Positions 18,237-26,476 of a DNA stretch of 37,186 bases are shown here, in pieces. A program made the translations under genes and the position numbers. Every line of letters begins with the position of its first letter. Within the stretch, counting starts at the first letter, position 1. Where the stretch lies: assembly GCA_003507395.1 (NCBI GenBank), contig DNVW01000005.1, positions 1 through 37,186 of the forward strand, given 5' to 3'. Origin of the DNA: Clostridiales bacterium. GTDB lineage: Bacteria; Bacillota; Clostridia; TANB77; CAG-508. The notes under the pieces are model-generated. The model did no database searches, was not told the origin of the DNA, and saw only the letters and a list, made by a program, of their open reading frames with translations.

Positions 18237-19679
18237 ATGAAAAACAAAAAAATTATTATCGCAATAGTTGCCACAGTTTTAGCAATAGCAATAATTACTG
18301 TAATTGTGTCTATATCAATGAAAAATAACAAAAAATATACTATTACATTTGATACTCAAGGAGGAAATACAATAGAATCAATTAAAGTTAAAGTAAACGA
18401 AACTTTAGTATTACCAAAAAATCCAGAAAAAGAAGGATATGTTTTCTTACATTGGGTGGATGAAGAAAATAAACCAGTATCAAATAATTTTAAAGTTCTT
18501 AAAGATATGAAACTAATAGCAAAATGGGCAGAGCCTACTCAAGAAGTAGTAACAGTATCTTTTAATACAGATGGTGGAAATACAATATCTAGTATAACTG
18601 TTATAAAAGGGGAAAAAATAACATTACCAGAAAAACCAACAAAGGAAGGTTATCATTTTAAAGAGTGGGTATATGAAAACGGAGAACAATTTAAGACCGA
18701 AGCCATAATTGAAGAAAACATTACTCTAAAAGCTATATGGGAAAAAGTAGAGGAGAATAAAAAGGAAACTAATAAAAATAATACAACTTCAAAACCATCA
18801 CAAGAAAAGCAAAATGAGCAACCAACACCGAAACCAACACCAACACCAACGCCAGAAAATCAAAATGTTGAAGTAACAGGTATTTCATTAAATAAGAATT
18901 CTTTAGGATTAATTATTGGGAATTCTAGTACTTTAACAGCTACAATATCTCCAAGTAATGCAACTAATAAAAGTGTTACATGGTCAAGTAGTAATTCAAG
19001 TATAATTAGTGTTGATAACTCTGGTAAAGTTACAGCAAAAGCAATAGGTAATGCAACTATAACAGCGAAAACAGCAAATGGAAAAACAGCAAGTGCTACA
19101 GTAACATCTGATGTAAAAAACATAACCCTTACAGTAGGAAATCAAACAATTTCTAAATATGGTACTATTACTAGTACAAACATTACTGTTAATATTGATG
19201 CAAATGGATATAATGTTCCAGATAGTTTAATTACTTGGTATGCTCCAGACGCATCAGGTTATACTGCTCCGGCATACATGTCTTCAAATGGGAAAACTGC
19301 TACTGTAACAGCACGTGATGTATGGAATGGTACAGCTTCTGTACCGATTACAGTAAAAATCAATAATAAACAAGTTAAAACAACAATTTATGTTGAGTCA
19401 GCAATAAATATTAGTAATCTATCAAGTGGCATTACTAGTAATGAAAGTGGTGGAATATTATATTGTACTTTTAGAGGAGAAAAGAGTTTACATTTACAAT
19501 CTAATATAGACGTTACATGGCAATATAGCAAAAGCAGTCCTGTTATAGCAGGTATCGAAGGAGAAGATAATAGAAACTTAAGATTATCAGTTCAATATGT
19601 TAGTCAAAATGGATTGAATATTAAAGCTCGTTCTAAAGCAGGTCAAGTTAAAGAAATTGTTTTAACACCAACATTATAG
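18237..19679 (+). CDS. membrane-anchored surface protein with InlB-type repeats and an Ig-like (BIG2) domain
   Basis: The 480-aa protein has an N-terminal signal anchor (about 5-28). Two ~70-residue Listeria-Bacteroides (InlB B) repeats follow (about 33-98 and 105-172): each runs TFDTQGGN/SFNTDGGN, then LPKNPEKEGY/LPEKPTKEGY, and ends at a KLIAKW/TLKAIW motif. A Pro/Thr-rich linker (TPKPTPTPTP, about 190-212) leads into a BIG2 Ig-like domain (about 214-290: VTGISLNKNSL, KSVTWSSSN, VTAKAIGNATITA). About 190 further beta-rich residues contain no family I recognise. There is no LPxTG motif, so the N-terminal helix is the likely anchor. AAAAGGAG precedes the ATG. It lies behind the conserved region at 18073, which suggests induction by the nearby two-component system. 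The role may be adhesion or surface sensing; this is inference. Confidence 0.8.
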   Translation: MKNKKIIIAIVATVLAIAIITVIVSISMKNNKKYTITFDTQGGNTIESIKVKVNETLVLPKNPEKEGYVFLHWVDEENKPVSNNFKVLKDMKLIAKWAEPTQEVVTVSFNTDGGNTISSITVIKGEKITLPEKPTKEGYHFKEWVYENGEQFKTEAIIEENITLKAIWEKVEENKKETNKNNTTSKPSQEKQNEQPTPKPTPTPTPENQNVEVTGISLNKNSLGLIIGNSSTLTATISPSNATNKSVTWSSSNSSIISVDNSGKVTAKAIGNATITAKTANGKTASATVTSDVKNITLTVGNQTISKYGTITSTNITVNIDANGYNVPDSLITWYAPDASGYTAPAYMSSNGKTATVTARDVWNGTASVPITVKINNKQVKTTIYVESAINISNLSSGITSNESGGILYCTFRGEKSLHLQSNIDVTWQYSKSSPVIAGIEGEDNRNLRLSVQYVSQNGLNIKARSKAGQVKEIVLTPTL

Positions 19680-19688
19680 ATAATTAAT

Positions 19689-19720
19689 AGAAGAGGTTAT
19701 AAACCTCTTCTTGCTTTTTT
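19689..19720 (+). terminator. intrinsic terminator after the surface-protein gene
   Basis: AGAAGAGGTT (19689-19698) and AACCTCTTCT (19702-19711) form a 10-bp stem with a 3-nt loop, followed by TGCTTTTTTC. It ends just before the convergent response-regulator gene. Confidence 0.85.
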
Positions 19721-19721
19721 C

Positions 19722-20348
19722 TTATTCTTTTAAATTAGGAACTATATAATCATTGGCAACACAATAAATTGATAGTTTAGGCATATTAGGAAAGTCTGTC
19801 TTTTTTAAGATAGAACTTATATGATTTTTTAATGTTCCAGAAGAAATCTGTAAAATTTCAGCAATTTCTTCTCTTTCTGCCCCTTCACAATATAATGTTA
19901 AAATTTTTAATTCTTTTTCTGTTAAATCCTCCAAAAAAGTTGAATCTTTTTTTACAGATGCACCTTTAGGAAAAATAGAGTATCCACCTAAGACTTGCTC
20001 TATTGTATTAATTAAATTTTCTTTAGATATATTTTTATATATAAATCCATCTATATTATTTTCCTTTGATTTATTTACAAAATTTATTTCAGGTACACCT
20101 GTCATTAAAATAACTTTAATGTTAGGAAATTGTTCTTTGATTTTTCCACCATAAATGATGCCACTTGAATTATTTTCTGTACAAATATCCATTAAAACTA
20201 AATCAGGATTTAGAGACTTGCATAATTCAACACTATCTTTAGCATCGGAAGAAACACCTACAACAGTATGTTTAGTAGTTCCCTCAATATTTTCTTTTAT
20301 CATATCTCTTAGCATAATATGATCTTCTATTAATATTATTTTTGCCAT
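19722..20348 (-). CDS. NarL/FixJ-family response regulator
   Basis: The 208-aa protein has a receiver domain (about 1-120) with the acidic pocket ILIEDH, phospho-acceptor Asp53 in LVLMDIC, a conserved Thr in LMTGVP and Lys in FIYKN. A LuxR-type helix-turn-helix domain follows (about 142-205: LTEKELKILTLYCEGAEREE, SSGTLKNHISSILKK). It is a DNA-binding activator or repressor controlled by phosphorylation. Its probable kinase is the HisKA_3 protein encoded at 16870. AAGGAGA lies 7 nt before the start on the minus strand. It is divergent from the membrane-protein operon at 20607, with conserved region B between them, so autoregulation is plausible. Confidence 0.9.
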   Translation of the reverse strand: MAKIILIEDHIMLRDMIKENIEGTTKHTVVGVSSDAKDSVELCKSLNPDLVLMDICTENNSSGIIYGGKIKEQFPNIKVILMTGVPEINFVNKSKENNIDGFIYKNISKENLINTIEQVLGGYSIFPKGASVKKDSTFLEDLTEKELKILTLYCEGAEREEIAEILQISSGTLKNHISSILKKTDFPNMPKLSIYCVANDYIVPNLKE

Positions 20349-20431
20349 ATTAAATTCTCCTTATCAAGTTTTATTGCAATATTATATCATATTTTTATAG
20401 CAAAAGGAATAGGAAAAGATTATATTTAAAA

Positions 20432-20489
20432 ATGACTTTTGTCACTTTTTTGTGCCTAAATTTATACCAAAAGTCATATTGTAAAATTA
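20432..20489 (+). promoter_or_regulatory. conserved regulatory region, copy B (membrane operon)
   Basis: ATGACTTTTGTCA (20432-20444), a T-run, TTTATACC (20461-20468) and AAAAGTCATATTGTA (20469-20483) match copy A at 18073 closely, with the same spacing. TTGTCA (20439-20444), 17 nt, TTATAC (20462-20467) is also preserved. It lies in the divergent space between the response-regulator gene (minus) and the operon starting at 20607 (plus), so it could control both. Confidence 0.6.
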
Positions 20490-20606
20490 TGGCGAATTTC
20501 ATATAATACAACTAAATTATATCATATTGAAAAACTAAAACATAGCATTATTATTAGTTTCTCAAGATATAAAATATGTATATGCAAAAAATAGGAGGAA
20601 TTTTTT

Positions 20607-20978
20607 ATGGAATTTTTAAAAAACAATGCAAAATGGATAGGTTTGGCAGGATGTGCACTAATGATTATAGGATGTTTTTTGCCTTTTGCAACAGTAAGTA
20701 TTTTAGGACTTAGTGAGACGATTGCTTTAAGTGAAACAGGAGCTCTAGGAATTATTTTAATAATAACTGCTATAATATCTGGAATCGTTATGCTAACTAA
20801 GAAGTCAAAACTTTCATTAATTACAACAATCATTTATGCATTATTTGTTGTATTAAACATAGCAAATGCTAGTGAGTATGGAGATGCATTTAGTTATGGT
20901 ATAGGACTTTATGTTGTGATTATAGGTGTCATAATTGCTGTTGTAATGCCATTCTTTAAAAGTAAACAAGACAAATAA
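20607..20978 (+). CDS. small membrane protein of unknown function
   Basis: 123 aa with about four hydrophobic helices (roughly 10-32, 45-64, 70-88 and 95-116), short charged ends and no catalytic motif. It resembles many small four-helix clostridial membrane proteins, but I assign no family. AGGAGG lies just before the ATG. It opens the cargo operon behind conserved region B and is followed after 38 nt by the DUF4428-like gene. Confidence 0.8.
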   Translation: MEFLKNNAKWIGLAGCALMIIGCFLPFATVSILGLSETIALSETGALGIILIITAIISGIVMLTKKSKLSLITTIIYALFVVLNIANASEYGDAFSYGIGLYVVIIGVIIAVVMPFFKSKQDK

Positions 20979-21016
20979 AAAATATGTTTTATTTTTAAAT
21001 ATGAGGAGGGGAAAGC

Positions 21017-21856
21017 ATGGGATTATTTTCTAAAGAAGAATGTTGTTTTTGTGGTAATAAAGTTGGAATGTTATCAAGAAAAAAATTAACTGATAAAAAC
21101 TACATATGCAAAGATTGTGAAAAGAACTGTAGTGCATTTATCGAGGTATCAAGATATGATAAAGCATTTCTTGAAAATCACATGGCATACATGAAAAAAC
21201 AAGATGAACTATACAAAAAAGAATTCGAACCATTAGACAAAAGTAAAAAAGAAAAGATTATAGGAGAAGCATTTCATGGAATCGTTTTTGCAGATGAAAT
21301 TGCAATGTTTGAGGTAATTGATCCTAAAGCAGAGAAAAGAAACTATAAAGAGCTTTTTAGATATGACCAAATTAGAAATTACAAAGTTTATGTAGTAGAA
21401 AATACGGGAGAAGGTAAAAAATATTCTGAGATTGGTGTAGAAATTAACTTGAGATGTAAAATAGCAATAGTAGCAGACGAAAAGCTAGCACATCCATATG
21501 TAGAAACTATAAAAATACCATGTGGCAAAAATGTAGACAATACATCAAGAGCAGATTATTTAAGAAGAAGATTTGATCAAATATTTGGAAAAGAATCTGA
21601 CACAGTATTAGGTTCAATAAAAGAGTCTATTATAGGAACACCAAAAGAAAGACAACAAGTAAAATTTGGTGTAGATGCTTTAAAAGGACTTGGAAGTTTA
21701 GCAAAAGCAGGATTATCTGGAAATGCAGAAGATAAAGAAAAAGCAAAAGAGCAAATGAAAAATGTAGCCGAAAGCGGAATGAATCTTGCATTTGATAATC
21801 AATTACAGTATACAAAAACGGCTGATAGCGCAGAAAAGAGAGCTTGGGGCGAATAA
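21017..21856 (+). CDS. zinc-ribbon (DUF4428-like) protein
   Basis: The 279-aa protein starts with a four-Cys zinc ribbon, ECCFCGNKVG and YICKDCEKNC (about 7-37), typical of DUF4428. The middle (about 75-200) is a mixed alpha/beta region with FHGIVFADEIAMFEV that resembles small stress-associated domains, and the C terminus (about 205-279) is helical and rich in Ala, Lys and Glu. There is no signal peptide or membrane helix, so it is probably cytoplasmic. GAGGAGGGG precedes the ATG. It is the second gene of the operon, between two membrane or exported proteins; the function is unknown. Confidence 0.78.
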   Translation: MGLFSKEECCFCGNKVGMLSRKKLTDKNYICKDCEKNCSAFIEVSRYDKAFLENHMAYMKKQDELYKKEFEPLDKSKKEKIIGEAFHGIVFADEIAMFEVIDPKAEKRNYKELFRYDQIRNYKVYVVENTGEGKKYSEIGVEINLRCKIAIVADEKLAHPYVETIKIPCGKNVDNTSRADYLRRRFDQIFGKESDTVLGSIKESIIGTPKERQQVKFGVDALKGLGSLAKAGLSGNAEDKEKAKEQMKNVAESGMNLAFDNQLQYTKTADSAEKRAWGE

Positions 21857-21877
21857 AAATAAATTGGAGGTAAAAAA

Positions 21878-22492
21878 ATGAATAAAAAAATTTTAAGTTT
21901 AGTATTAATTATGATGTTATTAATTGGGGGATTAGTTACATTAACAGGATGTGGAAACAAGAACTTAACTGCTGATGTAATATTAGAACAAAGATCATAT
22001 AAAGTAACATTAACTACTCCCGCAACAGAAAAAACAGGTGATGATGGAAAAAAAGCAGTAGTACCAAATTATGCAGAAGAATCTACAACAAAATTATCTA
22101 CTACTGATTGTGGTATTATTGGTGATAAGGTTGCTATTGAATTCGAGTATACTTCATATGTATATAATAGTTATTCAAATTATAAAGAAAAATATGGAAA
22201 TAAAGAACCTAATTTTGAGAATTATATTGAGTATTTAGAGGATAGTGAATTTGATAAACAAAAAAGTTCATACCAAAAAAATGCAGAAAAAACAACTGTT
22301 GCTGGGTATACTGCTGTAAAAGGTATATATAACAATAATATGATTTATACTTTAAAAGTTGATGGACTAAAAGAAAATATGCAATTTAAAATGACAGTTA
22401 TACCAGTAAATGAAAATGATAAAATTGAAGACTTAATAAATGATTCTGAAGTAAGTGCAATCATTAGCTCTTTAAAAATTGAAGAAAAATAA
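21878..22492 (+). CDS. lipoprotein of unknown function
   Basis: 204 aa with a lipoprotein signal: MNKKILSLVLIMMLLIGG followed by the lipobox LTGC with Cys25. The mature part begins GNKNLTADVI and has no family I can name; it is rich in Asn, Tyr, Glu and Lys, with a Tyr-rich stretch near 85-100. It should be anchored to the outer face of the membrane. TGGAGG precedes the ATG, 21 nt after the previous gene. It fits an envelope-sensing role, but that is inference. Confidence 0.82.
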   Translation: MNKKILSLVLIMMLLIGGLVTLTGCGNKNLTADVILEQRSYKVTLTTPATEKTGDDGKKAVVPNYAEESTTKLSTTDCGIIGDKVAIEFEYTSYVYNSYSNYKEKYGNKEPNFENYIEYLEDSEFDKQKSSYQKNAEKTTVAGYTAVKGIYNNNMIYTLKVDGLKENMQFKMTVIPVNENDKIEDLINDSEVSAIISSLKIEEK

Positions 22493-22543
22493 TAAATTAA
22501 AGAGTAAAAGCATTTAATAGTGTTAAATAAATAATAAACAGAT

Positions 22544-22579
22544 TAATGGGTTTGAGCCAAAAAATACTTAAACCCATTA
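22544..22579 (+). terminator. hairpin after the lipoprotein gene
   Basis: TAATGGGTTT (22544-22553) pairs with AAACCCATTA (22570-22579), a 10-bp stem with a 16-nt loop and no clear T-run. It may only partly stop transcription into the SPFH gene. It lies in the 330-bp gap 22493-22822, which otherwise holds only the coding remnant at 22608-22748. Confidence 0.5.
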
Positions 22580-22607
22580 TATGGTGTCAAGTTCATTTCC
22601 TTATTAG

Positions 22608-22748
22608 AACAAAAAAAGTGAAAGATTTTTCATATTGTATAATTATATAGAAAAAATAAATTATAACACAGAAACAGACGTAAATTCAGTTTTCAATAGC
22701 CCAGAAATTCAAGAAGTAATGAATTCAGTAGAATTTGTACAACAATAA
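22608..22748 (+). pseudogene. possible small gene remnant
   Basis: An open frame of 46 codons without an ATG, ending NSVEFVQQ before a TAA at 22746-22748. Its composition (Glu, Asn, Val and Ile in normal coding positions, with NTETDVNSVFNSPEIQEVM) looks protein-coding and not like spacer. A TTG at 22635 is the only candidate start and has no good ribosome-binding site. It is most simply the tail of a lost gene. Confidence 0.3.
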
Positions 22749-22822
22749 AATGACAAACAATGAACAAGGGAACAGATTAAATAATAAGAATATAATAAAT
22801 ATAAATTAAGGAGGAATAAAAT

Positions 22823-23986
22823 ATGGGATTTATTAAAGCATTTGCAGGTGCTATTGGAGGAACATTTGCAGACCAATGGAAAGATTTTATAGTACCAAGA
22901 AGTGATGTACCAGCAACAGCAGCAGTTTTTGGAGCTGAAAGAAGAGGAACAGATAACGGAAGAGGTTCAAACACAAAAGGAAGCGAAAATATCATAACAA
23001 ATGGAAGTAAAATAGTAGTACCAGAAGGAACAGCAGCAATTACAATGCAAGATGGTAAGATAACAGGTTGTATAGCAGAGGCAGGAGGATTTATTTATTC
23101 ATCTGATGACCAAAATTCACAATCATTTTTAGCAGGTGATGGATTCTTTTCATCAACATTAAAAACATCATGGGAAAGATTCAAATTTGGTGGAGTACCT
23201 GGTGGAGAACAAACAATACTTTATGTAAATTTAAAAGAAATACCTGGAAATAAATTTGGAACGCAGTCAGAAATATATTGGGATGATGCCTTTTTAGGAA
23301 CTCAAGTTAGTGCATTAACAAGAGGTACATATACAATAAGAGTATTAGATCCAATTCTATTTATGACAAAATTTGTTCCAGTAGAATATTTAAGACCAGA
23401 TTCAGAAATGTTTGATTTTGCAGATATGGATAATGCTGCAGGTGATCAATTATTTAATGAAGTAGTAGGAAGTCTATCAGCTGCATTTTCAAACTATTGT
23501 AATGATCCAAGTAAAGGAAATCGTATTGCAAAAATTCAAGGAGATCAAATAGGATTTGCTCAAAGTTTATCTCAAGCAGTTGAAGAAAACTACCAATGGA
23601 AATCTGGAAGAGGACTAGAAATAGTAAAAGTTGCAATAACAGCTATTGAATATGACGAAGATACTAAAAAATTATTAAGTGATGTAAAAAAAGCAGATGC
23701 TTTATCTGGAGCTAGAGGAAATTCATTTATGCAACAATCAGTAGCTCGTGGTTTCCAAGCTGCCGGAGAAAATGGTGGAGCAAACGGAATGGCATTTATG
23801 GGAATGGGAGTAAATGCAGTAGGAGGAGTCATGGGAACTATGCAACAACCTACACAGCCACAACAACCAACTGAGCCTCAAAAAGATCCTTATGAAGAAA
23901 TAGCAAAATTTAAAAAATTATTAGATGATGGAATTATAACAGAGGAGGAATTCGCCAAAAAGAAAAAAGAGCTATTAGGATTATAA
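22823..23986 (+). CDS. SPFH-domain protein with C-terminal SHOCT motif (YdjI-like)
   Basis: 387 aa. Residues about 30-300 form an SPFH (band-7/stomatin-like) domain of the virion-core-protein/YdjI type: KIVVPEGTAAITMQDGKITG, GGFIYSSDD, FFSSTLKTSWERFKFGG, then VVGSLSAAFSNY. A Gly/Met/Gln/Pro-rich segment (about 310-355) leads to a SHOCT motif (DPYEEIAKFKKLLDDGIITE and on). Such proteins assemble on the inner face of the membrane; in B. subtilis YdjI belongs to a PspA-linked envelope-stress operon. AAGGAGG lies 8 nt before the ATG. The next gene is a zinc-ribbon membrane protein that resembles YdjG, which supports the same kind of module. Confidence 0.85.
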   Translation: MGFIKAFAGAIGGTFADQWKDFIVPRSDVPATAAVFGAERRGTDNGRGSNTKGSENIITNGSKIVVPEGTAAITMQDGKITGCIAEAGGFIYSSDDQNSQSFLAGDGFFSSTLKTSWERFKFGGVPGGEQTILYVNLKEIPGNKFGTQSEIYWDDAFLGTQVSALTRGTYTIRVLDPILFMTKFVPVEYLRPDSEMFDFADMDNAAGDQLFNEVVGSLSAAFSNYCNDPSKGNRIAKIQGDQIGFAQSLSQAVEENYQWKSGRGLEIVKVAITAIEYDEDTKKLLSDVKKADALSGARGNSFMQQSVARGFQAAGENGGANGMAFMGMGVNAVGGVMGTMQQPTQPQQPTEPQKDPYEEIAKFKKLLDDGIITEEEFAKKKKELLGL

Positions 23987-23996
23987 AAACAGTAAG

Positions 23997-24032
23997 TGCT
24001 TTCGTAAATACTTTTTTGCAATTGCGAAAGCA
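23997..24032 (+). terminator. hairpin between the SPFH and zinc-ribbon genes
   Basis: TGCTTTCG (23997-24004) pairs with CGAAAGCA (24025-24032) around a 20-nt loop that contains the T-run, so the T-run is not in the terminator position. It may be an mRNA-processing or partial-termination site that sets unequal expression. Confidence 0.4.
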
Positions 24033-24070
24033 TTTATATATATTAAAAAAAAATAAGGGGTTTGGGGATT

Positions 24071-25513
24071 ATGGAAGAAAATGAGAAAAACATTGTAAAA
24101 ACAAATATTGAAGCAAAAAATGGTCAAACAAAATGTCCTAAATGTGGAGCTACTGACATTTCATTAAATACTAAAACTGGAAAACTAAGATGTAATTTTT
24201 GTAGAAATCAATTTGAACCTGAAAAATTTGAAGAAATGGAAAACAATATAGAAAATCTTGAAGGAGAAGTAATTGGTTCAGGTGCATCAGATATAATTGC
24301 AGATACAAATGATATTATAACTCTTAAATGTACTAGTTGTGGTGCAGAAGTTGTAATAGATACAGCGAGTTCAACACAAGCTAGATGCCACTGGTGCAGA
24401 AACACATTGTCAATAAATGAGCAGATACCAAATGGAGCAGTTCCAGATACTGTACTTCCATTTAGTGTACCAAAAAAAGAAGCAAAAGATGCTATTGAAA
24501 CATTTGTTGGAAAAAGAAAGTTTTTTGCACATCCTAAATTTAGGCAAGAATTTTCTACTGATAATGTAATGGGAGTTTATCTTCCATATATGATAGTAGA
24601 TGCAAATGCACATAGCAATTTTAGAGGGCAAGGAGAACACGAAACAAGAAGATATACAGAAAGACGTGGCGATACAACAGAAACATATTATGATGCGGAT
24701 TTATATGATGTTGAAAGAGAATTTGATATAACAATACAAGGTCTAACTGTAGAATCAAGTAAAGATAAATTAGAAAACAGTAGTAACAAAACTAATAATA
24801 TAATAAATTCAATAATGCCTTTTGATACAGAAAATTGTGTTCAATGGGATTCAAACTACATAAAAGGTTATACATCTGAAAAAAGAGATGTTAATGTTAA
24901 TGAATTAAAACCTTTAGTAAAGGAACAATGCCAAGACATTGCAAGACATTCTGCTAATAAAACATTAGACAATTATGATCGTGGTGTAAGATGGGATTCA
25001 GAAGATTTAGATGTAAAAGGTCAACAATGGAAATCTGCATACCTACCAGTGTGGCTTTATAGTTATCTAGAGAAAAAAGGAAATAAAAATTTATTACATT
25101 ACGTTGCAGTAAATGCAAGAACAAAAGAAACAATGGGAAGTGTACCTGTTCACATGCCAAAATTATTTGTAGTATCACTATTTGTTGAAATATTAGGAAT
25201 TTTTGCTACATTATTTACTTTATACAAAATTGCTGATGATGATTCTTGGTGGCCATGGCTATTTTTATTAAGTGGATTCATATATTTTGCTTTTATACAT
25301 GGAAAATATAGAAATACAGGAGCTAGACATAGTCACGAAAGTGAAACAAAATGTGAAATGAAAAACATAAGAAAAGTTGATAATTTTGTTAGAAAAAGGA
25401 CTCGATTAAAAAATTCACGAATGGAAGGTGCAAATAATACAAGAGTATCAGGAACATCTAATAATGTAAGTTCCATAGATAAAGCATTAGAAGAAATAAA
25501 AGATAAAATATAG
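24071..25513 (+). CDS. membrane protein with two zinc ribbons (YdjG-like)
   Basis: 480 aa from the ATG at 24071. Two treble-clef ribbons open the protein: CPKCG...CNFC (about 19-44) and CTSCG...CHWC (about 91-115). A long soluble region (about 125-360) without known catalytic motifs follows, with an RGVRWDSEDLDVKGQQWKSA segment. Then come two membrane helices (about 368-392 and 398-415) and a basic tail ending VSSIDKALEEIKDKI. TFIIB-type ribbons plus a short membrane hairpin recall B. subtilis YdjG, which sits next to an SPFH protein in the same way; the match is judged by eye. An upstream TTG at 24062 is possible, but the ATG has the better AAGGGG context. It lies 84 nt after the SPFH gene. 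Confidence 0.78.
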   Translation: MEENEKNIVKTNIEAKNGQTKCPKCGATDISLNTKTGKLRCNFCRNQFEPEKFEEMENNIENLEGEVIGSGASDIIADTNDIITLKCTSCGAEVVIDTASSTQARCHWCRNTLSINEQIPNGAVPDTVLPFSVPKKEAKDAIETFVGKRKFFAHPKFRQEFSTDNVMGVYLPYMIVDANAHSNFRGQGEHETRRYTERRGDTTETYYDADLYDVEREFDITIQGLTVESSKDKLENSSNKTNNIINSIMPFDTENCVQWDSNYIKGYTSEKRDVNVNELKPLVKEQCQDIARHSANKTLDNYDRGVRWDSEDLDVKGQQWKSAYLPVWLYSYLEKKGNKNLLHYVAVNARTKETMGSVPVHMPKLFVVSLFVEILGIFATLFTLYKIADDDSWWPWLFLLSGFIYFAFIHGKYRNTGARHSHESETKCEMKNIRKVDNFVRKRTRLKNSRMEGANNTRVSGTSNNVSSIDKALEEIKDKI

Positions 25514-25527
25514 AAGGAGCTATTTAG

Positions 25528-26394
25528 ATGAAAAAAATGATCATTGGAATAATTATAGGCATAATAGTTACTTTAGTAATTGTAACAGTTACAATTTTAG
25601 TTTATACTAAGTTTTTTATGTTTGTTCCAGATAAAGGTGGAATGATAAATCAAGACATAGAACCTACTGGAGATATTAAAACCTATGAAGATTCAGTAGA
25701 ATTTAAAGGCATGACTGTAAGTCAATGGAGAGAAAAGATAAGACAATATCATAATCGTAACCCAAAAGATATATATTGCTATTATGATAGTAGTGAATTT
25801 ATAGCAATAGTTTATAATGAAAAAGATGAAGAAGTTGCTCATTATAGATTTGATGATGAAACAGGTTATGCATTAGATACGATTTCTGGAGATGTAGTGG
25901 ATTTTCTTGAAGGTAAAACTGTAGAAGTTAGTACAACTTATGGAACAACAGTAAAATTCATTGATAATCAGTTTTTGGCTATTGGATATGTACCAGATAT
26001 TCATTTGGAAGAATTTGTGAACAATAATTTTGTAAGTGAAGATGATTTTAAAATGTTAAGTGTCAATGATTTTAGACATGAAGATGAAAGAAAAGAAGGA
26101 AATGGAAATAGATTTGTATTTATACCTAAAACTTCTGATGTAAAAGTAGAAGTTTATGACTGTTTTATCAATGACAAAGGAGAACTTGAATTAGATAATA
26201 CATTGATATCTAATACAGTAGGAAGTTTTGTTTTGCTAGATGATTATATGCCTGAAAGCACAACGCCAACAATGTGTATTAAATTAAAATATCACGGATT
26301 TGAAGATATAATACCAATAGTATTTAGTGGAAAAGATGGTAAACTAGATTTGACAGGTCATGAAATGGAAGTGTTAGATATATCGCCATATTAA
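25528..26394 (+). CDS. membrane-anchored protein of unknown function
   Basis: 288 aa with one N-terminal helix (about 4-29) and an acidic extracytoplasmic part: VEFKGMTVSQWREKIRQYHN (about 63-82), a beta-rich middle, and a C-terminal domain ending LTGHEMEVLDISPY. There is no lipobox Cys, so it stays anchored by the helix. I recognise no family. GAAGGAGC lies before the ATG, 14 nt after the zinc-ribbon gene. It is the last gene of the operon and is followed by a convergent stem-loop. Confidence 0.75.
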   Translation: MKKMIIGIIIGIIVTLVIVTVTILVYTKFFMFVPDKGGMINQDIEPTGDIKTYEDSVEFKGMTVSQWREKIRQYHNRNPKDIYCYYDSSEFIAIVYNEKDEEVAHYRFDDETGYALDTISGDVVDFLEGKTVEVSTTYGTTVKFIDNQFLAIGYVPDIHLEEFVNNNFVSEDDFKMLSVNDFRHEDERKEGNGNRFVFIPKTSDVKVEVYDCFINDKGELELDNTLISNTVGSFVLLDDYMPESTTPTMCIKLKYHGFEDIIPIVFSGKDGKLDLTGHEMEVLDISPY

Positions 26395-26431
26395 AGATTC
26401 GCATAAGCGAATATAGATAGGGTAACTTTGC

Positions 26432-26469
26432 TTTCTACTGAAAGGTGAATTAACACCTTTCAGTAGAAA
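26432..26469. terminator. bidirectional terminator between the cargo operon and the recombinase gene
   Basis: TTTCTACTGAAAGGTG (26432-26447) and its exact complement (26454-26469) form a 16-bp stem with a 6-nt loop, ending in AAAAC on the plus side. The genes converge here. A shorter hairpin, ATTCGC/GCGAAT (26397-26412), lies just upstream. Confidence 0.75.
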
Positions 26470-26476
26470 ACAAATA

